In this document: piece by piece, positions 57,303 to 64,000 of the stretch
How the letters are laid out: every line of letters begins with the position of its first letter
Numbering within the stretch: position 1 is the stretch's first letter
Source of the DNA: Gongronella butleri
Lineage: Eukaryota > Mucoromycota > Mucoromycetes > Mucorales > Cunninghamellaceae
DNA: 64,000 bases
Direction: 5' to 3'
Assembly: GCA_025201375.1 (NCBI GenBank)
Contig: JAIWZP010000011.1
Coordinates: 434,001 to 498,000, forward strand
Position numbers and translations under genes: made by a program
Notes under the pieces: model-generated
What the model was told of the DNA's origin: nothing
What the model saw: the letters and a program-made list of their open reading frames with translations, nothing else
Database searches by the model: none

Positions 57303-57767
57303 AAAGGACTTCATTTTGACATGAACAAAATATTTCTGTATGAAAAAAGGCATCTTGACAAGAGCTGTGCTGAATAAAGAGCCTCGTTCTGCTTCCTGAT
57401 GAATTTTCCTCTTCATCAGCCCATGACGCGTCGATGCTTCTATTATCCTAGTTGTGGAACCCTATTGCAGATTTACTCTCTTTCAAGTTTGACAGACATA
57501 GAATCACGATGTCACCAGAAAAATAGGACTAGTGTTTTTCGTCATTTTATTGTTTTGTTGATGCTTTTTGAGATACTATGCATCAAATGTTCTGCAGATA
57601 TTTTGCGCTTCTGGTGCTGTGTTTGCGTGGTATGCCGCAGTTTGAAGATACATAAGGCAGCAGCCGAGAAAATGGCGGTTAAAGCATTTTTGCGTTTTTT
57701 TGATCCGCTGTCAATTCATTCACAATCGTCAGAACGATAAGCCTTTGCATGGACGCCTCCAGACGCT

Positions 57768-58470
57768 GCTCGTTCATTTGAGCCTACTATTGCTCCATCG
57801 CAATCACTAGATGGCGCGCAATGGCGATTTTGGAAATCTCGATTTTTCCAAGGAGTGCAGTCGAGGACTTTTAAATGAACAAATTTTGGTCCCCTGACTG
57901 ACACGCAATTCCAACCACATGGTAAACACACCACATTAACCGACAGAAAGGCAATAAAATCACGGGGTGCATCGACTAGTTGTCACGTAAAATGGAATTT
58001 GCCTCTTTTTTTTTTTCGCCTCAAGGAAAAGTCGACGAAAATTAGCCACAGAACCACGAAAGGCGAAGAAAGAGCACGGGCTGTTGCGTACCTGGCTATC
58101 GATGATCACTGCAAAAAACGCGTTCCAGGCAGAATGTATGCGAGCAGACTATTTGCGGGGCAACTTGGACGCGTGATAAACCGCGTCAGACGTCGAGTGA
58201 CACGCGTCTGTTCCTTTACAAATCCATGCCCCTGACGCCCCTCTTGCTAGTGAACGCGTCGAGGTGGGTCTATGGGCGCGTTTTTTCCATGCAATTGCAC
58301 GTTGAAAATAAATCGAAAATGATGGATTGCTCGTCGGCCAGCAGATGGATCTCACTCATTTTTGTTCATTTTGGTAGTTTCTCCGTGCGGATGCTCTTGT
58401 GGGCAAGTTTGGCAGCATTCTGGAGACCTGGTTTTTCCATTTTGAATTTGGACGCTCACCACGACAAAAT
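57768..58470 (+). repeat. Repeat family B, copy at 58 kb
   Basis: Starts CTCGTTCATTTGAGCC, then GATTTTTCCAAGGAGTGCAG, CCACATGGTAAACACACC, GGTGCATCGACTAGTTGTC, GATAAACCGCGTCAGACGTC, TTGCTAGTGAACGCGTCGAGG and GGCAGCATTCTGGAGACC. Same order as the other four copies. Confidence 0.72.
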
Positions 58471-60415
58471 ATTGACCTGGGCGTGGGACGCGCCAATGCC
58501 TTGCGACTGCAGTAAGTTGAAATCTAGTCGGTCCCATTTGCTTGCCATTCCACGTTCAGACGCGTTCTGGAGACTTTCAGCATCTAGTTGGCGACTACAA
58601 GCTGATTTACACTAAAATCGACGATTTTCATTGCTCACCCCGTTGAGCTTGTTCAATTGAGCTCAGACCTGTTAAACACGGTTTAGGCATCGCTTATTTG
58701 TGTCCCGTGCAATAAAAAATGGGAATCGATCTAGTACCTGTCGAGAAAATTGCAGTTCCAGCTTTTTTTTATTATATTTTGGTCGTTTGTCGATAAAATT
58801 TACAACCAACAGAGGAATCCGATATTTTAATAAACGGTCCGTCTCTTCTCGTTCTATGGACCCGCCCACGGGACACGGGCGTCGCTAGATTGGGGTGCAA
58901 CAATGATATTTTCGAAAATAACGACACTTCCAAAGGGTTCAGTCAGTCAGTTGCATATTTGTGAGCGGCTAAAGTAATCCGATAGCCTTGTCATTCAACA
59001 AAGCGAGAAACACAACTCATTCATCAGCTTCACTATGTAAAAGCGAAGAAACTTTGAAAGTTTGCGGCATCTTTTGCGCAAAAGATGCCAATTTTTAAAA
59101 GAAATTGCTTGAACACCCTGACTTGTCTGGAGCTTTTGGTTTGGCATGGATTCAACGCGTCGTCACTGTTGAAATATCACGCAACAAAACAGTAGCATAT
59201 CTATTTGCCTTGTAATGGAAGTATTTTCTTCGCTTTTCTCATTTTTTCAATTTTTTCTCATATTTTTTTTTTTTTTTTTTTGCTGCGCATGTTCCCGAGG
59301 TGCCGCGGTCTGACCATTCTGGCAAGCAAGCGCGTCGGAAATGTGAACGTGTGCCAACCAATGCTCACTTTTTAGTAAAGAGAGGTCATTTGGCGTGGCC
59401 ATTGGCCATTTTTTCGTTAAATTGACCGGATCTAATACAAATTAGCATGGGCAGATGCCTGGTACATGAATGTTGCGCAAGGCTCCGCACCAGGAAGGGG
59501 CCGCCAATGGTACCAAGACCATGGGCATCCACTCAGCCATGAATGTCCTGGTTCGAGGCATGGCCTTCAATGGCAATCCAGGCCATGAATGGATAGCCCG
59601 TGGGCACGCCTATAAGCTTCGGGGCGCTCCATGCAAGACATGCAATAAAGGCAGTGTCTGTCACTCCTTTCAGCCACTGTATCACACGACACCAATACGT
59701 GCCGCCAATTTTAAACAAAAACCATGCAAAGTAAATCATGGATGCCTGTTGGCTGACTGGAGCTCGCGTATTATGATGTCAAGCAGCTTATCCGCATCGA
59801 TATCGTGATCAGCACTGCGTCGTGTTTGCTGTACGCGGTCCGTGATTTCATCCTCAAGGCGCGAAAAAAGAAAAAAAGGGCATCAGAGCCGAATTTGGCC
59901 ATTGGTGACACAAAAGCATCGGACGAGGCGCCTGATATATTGCATCCAGGCACCCAAAAGAGTGTGCATTTGCGACATTGCGCGCATCGCTTCTGCCACA
60001 CCTGGACAATTCACTTTTTTTTTAAATTATTTTGTGGCTGAATGCTCCACACCTGTCCATTGGCGCGTTTCTAAATACGAAGCCCCGCCAAGGTTTTCAT
60101 CGCCGAGAGTACAACCGGATAGAGGCGCGTACGTCAGACTGCAGGAAGAAGCAGGAGAATGCAATTGTTTTCAAAATCACTTTTTTTAATCCAAATAGCA
60201 AAGCCAGGTAAAAGGTGCAATGCACACATCATGACGACGCCACGTTCATTTGTGTGGCTGCATTGATTCTAGCAAAGAGTTATCCAAAAATTCGGCAAAA
60301 TGGAATGCAGAGAAAATGAGAGTTGATCTTTGTGCAACCCTGGGCGGAACCTCTTTGGGTTGGTGACACTGAGGCGTCAGGTCATGAACGAGAAAATAAG
60401 GAACGCAAAAATTCA

Positions 60416-60422
60416 TATAAAA
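60416..60422 (+). promoter_or_regulatory. TATA box of the SH3-NlpC/P60 gene
   Basis: TATAAAA in ATTCATATAAAATGG, about 55 bp before ATG 60473. The ATG inside ATAAAATGG (60422) is not followed by a matching frame, so 60473 is the start. Confidence 0.5.
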
Positions 60423-60472
60423 TGGTGGATCAATGGCAGCATCGCCTCTTTTTTTTCAATCCAACCCTAATC

Positions 60473-61521
60473 ATGGTCTTGAAAGCCTCCCTTTTGTCTG
60501 TGTTTGGCATTGTCGCGTTGGCGAGCGGCTATCCCTTGACTCGCACCACTACCTTGAACTGCCGCAGCGGTCCCGGGACCGGCAACAGCATCGTCAAGAC
60601 ATACCACGCTGGTGACGATGTCAAGATCACCTGCACGGCCCAAGGCACTAACATCCAGGGCACATCCTTGTGGGACAAGACCTCCGATGGCTGCTATGTC
60701 TCTGATTATTACATCAAGACCGGCACATCGCAGCCCGTGGCTGGTGCCTGCTCTGGTGGCGGCGGCGGTGGTGGTGGTGGTGGTGGCGGTGGTGGTGGTA
60801 GCGGCGACAGTGTCGGCCAACTCATTGTCACCAAGGCTCAATCGCAAAAGGGCAACCCCGTAAGACACATTGCGCTCCAAAAAAGAAAAGAAAAGAAAAA
60901 AAAAGACGCCTTGGCCCCTTACATTTGCATTTTTAGTACTCGTGGGGTGGTGGCAACACCAGCGGCCCTAGCAAGGGTATCTGCTGCTCTCCTAGCGGTT
61001 ACGATGACAGGAACACCGTCGGTTTTGACTGCTCGGGTCTCAGCTTGTACGCTGTGTACCAGGTAATTTCTTGCAAATCAAGCAAAGTCCACAAAATGAC
61101 TGTCATTGACACGAAATTTACGTCATAACTAGGCCACTGGTATCTCGCTTCCCCACTACACATGCGATGTAAGTGCTTTATCACTTTAAATGAGATTTTT
61201 CAATGACCTGACCGTGCTCCTCTTGATATTCTTAGCAATACAACTCGCCCAAGGGCCAGAAGATTCCCTTTGCGCAACGTCAGCCTGGTGACTTGATTTT
61301 CTATGGCTCTGGCGGCCCCGGTTGCACGTCGCACGTCGCTATCTACGCCGGCAATGGCATGATGGTCGAAGCTCAAAGGTAAATTAGCAAAAAGTGCGGT
61401 CGATCCCCAATTGCTTACCTTTTTGCATTATTTTAACTCCGATAGCCATGGCATTCCCGTTGGTACGCACGCTCTCCGCACCTACAACGCGGCCCCCTAC
61501 GTCGTCCGCTTCCGCAAATAA
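60473..61521 (+). CDS. Secreted SH3b + NlpC/P60 cysteine peptidase-like protein (255 aa)
   Basis: Five exons (60473..60859, 60937..61062, 61133..61168, 61236..61378, 61446..61521). The order is signal peptide (VLKASLLSVFGIVALASG), bacterial-type SH3 domain (residues about 20-90: TTTLNCRSGPGTGNSIVKT, WDKTSDGCYVSDYYI), a pure-Gly linker encoded by GGC/GGT repeats, then NlpC/P60. The catalytic Cys161 is in GFDCSGLSLY, the His216 in TSHVAIYAG, and a third polar residue may be His234 (RSHGIP). In bacteria this fold cuts the D-Glu/diamino-acid bond of peptidoglycan; fungal copies are thought to act on bacterial walls and to have come from bacteria. Here the gene carries four fungal-type introns and a TATA box, so it is a settled resident. 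A broken copy of its 3' part lies 2.1 kb downstream. Confidence 0.9.
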
Positions 61522-61935
61522 GGAAAAATCCTGATTTTCGTGTAATAATAAAAAATCTATCCGTATTTATCACTTGTATTGCATGATTTGGCCCTCGTAG
61601 TAGTGCATAATTGCATGAATGACGCGGTAGGACGCGCTTAAAGCGCGCCAAAACGCGTGTCGTGTGTGTCACGGGAGCGAAAAAAGGCTCCAAAGTTCGT
61701 GATTTTGAAAATCGTTTCTGCACGCCGGCCATTGGTCGCAATGCGCATGGATGGGCTCACGAAAACGAGAAAATGTGTAATTTCTTGATTAATTTTGAAA
61801 AAAATGTATCAGTAAATAATGAGTCATTGAAAAACAACACTAACAAGCAATGACGTTTTTCTTAAGAAAGTGGTCACTGACACGTCAATTGCCGACGGGC
61901 CATTCGGCGTGGCAAGATCGGTTCAGTGGGCGCCG

Positions 61936-61951
61936 CATTGGGGATGCGCTC

Positions 61952-61984
<33 letters not shown>

Positions 61985-61993
61985 GCATGGGGG
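61936..61993. repeat. Long A-run flanked by inverted 8-bp arms
   Basis: ATGCGCTC, then an uninterrupted run of about 30 A, then GAGCGCAT and a G-run. The arms are exact inverted complements, so the A-run would be the loop. Confidence 0.6.
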
Positions 61994-62185
61994 GTATCAT
62001 AGCTGCCCACTAAAACAACCCCATTTTATCAATGCGCCATCATCAGGGGCCATATCCTCCAGCAACTGTGGTCAGACGGATCGATAAAATCGGAGTTTGG
62101 GGCCATTTTCTCGTCGTGGCCGCTTTTTCTTTTCTTAGTTCTCCTTACTTTTGTTCTCCTCACTTTACCGTCCATGACTGAACGC

Positions 62186-62585
62186 CGTCCTGCTGTGCCT
62201 CCAGAAATTGTTTTACAGTTTACCTGCCCGCTGATGGAAACTGCGTCAAGGGATGAATCATAGCCCATGGCTCAGGGCGGGCTCACAACGGCTGGTCTTA
62301 TTCTGCGACCTAATTTCAGATGGCCAATGCAGTCGCAGACATCCATCCCGTCCTCATCCGCATCCACATCGCCCGCATCCACCCCATCCGCTTGCACATC
62401 CACGTTGTCTCAAAAAGCGCGCGTTGCGTTCCCGTCATCTACACCCGTCCCATCCGCTTTTTCATTGTTGGAAGTGACTACGCGGCCACAGACGCGTTTC
62501 TGTTTTCCATTCATCTTGCCATCTGCTTGGTCGAGCCCGCTCAAAAATAGCTGCATCGCATTTAGCGCAAATTTGCAACAACCGA
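62186..62585 (+). repeat. Repeat family A, partial copy 3
   Basis: Begins CCGTCCTGCTGTGCCTCCAG like copy 1, and ends with GCGCAAATTTGCAACAA, after which similarity stops, so the near-invariant core is missing. A stretch of CATCC-rich short repeats (about 62338-62410) is present only here. Confidence 0.6.
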
Positions 62586-62619
62586 TTGGACAATCTCCGG
62601 TGACCCACGAGCAAGCACC

Positions 62620-62885
62620 TTGCCTAATGTCGCCGTGGCCCGAATCGTGGACGCAAAATCAGGTGCATCGCGCAACTATCTCAGCCAACGCGGCGCGGCA
62701 GCGTCACTTGTTCAAACACGGGTCCACCGACAAGAAAAAAGAACGGCGCGTGCCATTGTCAAGGCAAGTTGGGAGGGAAAATGCGCCAATCATGTTGCCA
62801 TCATCTCCTTGGATAAGAAGGTAAAAAAAAAAAAAGTCAAAGGCGAGAGGGGAAGACTCAGATCGTGGTCTCACCATGGCGTGTT

Positions 62886-62918
<33 letters not shown>

Positions 62919-63164
62919 AACGAGCCTCTTTTTCAAGGTAGTCCATCCATGGTCTTGCCCGCTCAAGGCTCATTGTACGTCTTGGAGGACATCTTGACTG
63001 GCAGGGCGGTCAAGCGATATTATGCTAAGGATGTTTACAAGGCACTGGGCTTCAGTGAACAATCATCCATGGCGCTGCCCAAAATCGGCTTCCACAAGAT
63101 CTACAAGCAATGCAAGTTCCTGGATATGAAGGGTCGTCACATCAAGGTAGTGCGAACCCAATGA
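62620..63164 (+). pseudogene. Possible mobile-element coding remnant (integrase tail-like)
   Basis: Two open segments, 62620..62820 and 62919..63164, join in phase across an intron (GTAAAAAAA ... TTTTACAG) that contains a (TTTA)n run. The joined product has a basic region (QTRVHRQEKRTARA) and then NEPLFQGSPSMV ... GSLYVLEDILTG, which resembles the Gly-Pro-Tyr/Phe module (Pro-x-(Y/F)-x-Gly ... Tyr-x-Leu-x-Asp) at the end of Ty3-type integrases. It ends with FHKIYKQCKFLDMKGRHIK. No ATG opens the first segment and no reverse transcriptase or RNase H is nearby, so it is either a fragment or an unrelated small gene. The family call is weak. Confidence 0.35.
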
Positions 63165-63497
63165 GCGGCTGCGCCTTTCCATCTCCCTGCTATCCCCTCA
63201 CCCACCCATCATCTTATCGCCTTTTCTTTCTTTGCCCCGTCTCTGCATCATTGGCAGCACCTCTATTCCCTGTTCTCTTTTTTCTTTCATTCATTTCTTT
63301 GAGCCAGTGGCTACATGTCTTGCAATCATTGGCAGTCTATGATTTCCCTTCGTATTCCCCCCTCTTCCCCATTCTCCCCTCTCTGTTTCCCCCATCTCCT
63401 TCCTATCAGCATTCACTTAGCCTTTTTTCCTTGAGCACGACGATTTTTAAAAAATAAAAAATAAAAAAGGCTCACTATCTCTAATCTTCCTCACACA
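63165..63497. other. Pyrimidine-rich stretch
   Basis: About 330 bp, dominated by C/T runs (CCATCTCCCTGC, TTTTTTCTTTCATT, CCCCCATCTCC), ending with an AAAATAAAAAATAAAAAAG tract. It looks like the 3' region of the preceding remnant or a leader. No gene seen. Confidence 0.4.
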
Positions 63498-63729
63498 CCT
63501 TTCGGTTCTGGTGGCCCTGGTCGCACGTCGCACGTCGCTATCTACGCTGACAATGGCATGATGGTCGAAGCTCAAACGTAAATTAACAAAAAGTGCAATT
63601 TTTATGCGATCGATCGCAGTTTCTGACCTTTTTGCTTTACTTCAACTCCGACAGCCGGGACATTCCCGCTGGTACGCACGCCGTTTGCTTCAAAAACGCG
63701 GTCCCCTACGTCGTCCGCTTCCGCAAGTA
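63498..63729 (+). pseudogene. Truncated copy of the NlpC/P60 gene 3' end
   Basis: Starts at TTCGGTTCTGGTGGCCCTGG, aligning with the start of the GSGGPGCTSHVAIYAG block of the intact gene (61300 onward), and continues through ATGGCATGATGGTCGAAGCTCAA, the last intron and the final exon to a TAA at 63727. The SH3 domain, catalytic-Cys exon and promoter are absent. The codon equivalent to Cys213 reads CGC (Arg), an ACG in place of AGG stands at the donor, and the last exon differs (for example Ala-Val-Cys-Phe-Lys for Ala-Leu-Arg-Thr-Tyr). Similarity continues 150 bp past the stop. Confidence 0.75.
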
Positions 63730-64000
63730 AGGAAAATTTCTGATTTTCGTGTAGTAATACAAAAACCGCCCGTGTTTATCATTTGCGTTGCATGATTCGG
63801 CCCTCGTAGTACATAATTGCATGAATTGACGCGGTATGACGCGCTTAAAACGCGCCAAAACGTGTGTTGTGTAGCTCGCGGACGCGAAAAATCTCAAAAA
63901 CGAACATTTCGCGCCATTTTCACCTTTTTTTCAGTATCCCATGATAAAACGCCCATTCCATGCTTACCAGGCCGTTGCTCTTTTTCTAGGACCCGCGCAG
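63730..64000. other. Right edge, duplicated 3' flank then unassigned sequence
   Basis: The first 150 bp repeat the flank of the intact NlpC/P60 gene (CGGCCCTCGTAGTA..ATAATTGCATGAAT, GACGCGCTTAAA). The rest holds nothing recognisable. Confidence 0.5.

Larger units (their letters stand above)
57303..60472. other. Gene-poor island
   Basis: About 3.2 kb with repeat family B copy 57768-58470, a T-run of 18 or more near 59264, and open frames under 130 codons without recognisable family content. The last 150 bp belong to the SH3-NlpC/P60 gene promoter. Confidence 0.6.
61522..62619. other. Gene-poor stretch with poly(A) tract and partial repeat
   Basis: About 1.1 kb. The first 180 bp are closely related to the stretch after the broken NlpC copy (63729-63880). 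It then contains an A-run of about 30 nt (61951-61980) framed by GGATGCGCTC and GAGCGCAT, and a partial family A repeat from 62186. Confidence 0.6.

Noticed and set aside
59470..59808. 112-codon plus-strand open frame between repeat copy and NlpC gene
   Set aside because: No family resemblance and overlapping open frames on the other strand; chance frame more likely.

Overview
This window is nuclear DNA from a fungus, most likely an early-diverging lineage (Mucoromycota or Zoopagomycota type), although the sequence alone does not fix the taxon. Almost every gene is split by short GT-AG introns of roughly 50-120 nt. Many introns start with GTAAA followed by an A-run and end in a T-run plus AG. 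Fungal marker families are present: a Zn2Cys6 regulator, a monopolin Csm1-like protein, a Sel1-repeat protein and an Lcb3-type sphingoid phosphatase. A KAT14-type acetyltransferase, a LITAF protein and an AIG1-type GTPase are less usual company for yeast-like fungi. I found no rRNA, no convincing tRNA and no CRISPR.

Layout. Positions 1-7.4 kb hold a polyglutamine zinc-finger protein (-), a Csm1/Pcs1-like kinetochore protein (-) and thymidylate synthase (+); the last two share a 341-bp divergent promoter. Positions 7.4-11.7 kb are a gene-poor repeat island. Positions 11.7-24.1 kb are gene-dense: ATG9, a Sel1-repeat protein, an atypical cytochrome P450, an F-box protein (-) and a Zn2Cys6 factor. 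A short repeat island (24.1-26.0 kb) precedes the KAT14-like acetyltransferase, a small Cys-rich secreted protein (-) and a BCS1-like AAA ATPase (-). After another island (33.4-36.3 kb) come an RS-domain protein, a LITAF protein and MBF1. The largest island (41.1-47.8 kb) is followed by UDP-glucose dehydrogenase, a further island, a sphingoid-base phosphate phosphatase (-), a coiled-coil protein and an AIG1-type GTPase. The right end holds a secreted SH3-NlpC/P60 protein, a broken second copy of its 3' end, and a possible mobile-element coding remnant.

I reconstructed exon chains for all main genes by checking that intron phases close in frame. The products are mainly housekeeping: dTMP synthesis, autophagy membrane supply, chromatin acetylation, respiratory-complex assembly, transcription coactivation, UDP-glucuronate supply for the wall, and sphingolipid turnover. 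No operon-like pathway cluster is evident.

The most unusual material is non-coding. The gene-poor islands are mosaics of at least two dispersed repeat families. One is a unit of about 0.6-0.7 kb present five times. The other is a longer unit with two extended copies and one partial copy, holding a core of about 200 bp that is almost unchanged between copies 35 kb apart. The islands are also dense in TACAGTA/TACTGTA words. Neither repeat family shows coding capacity.
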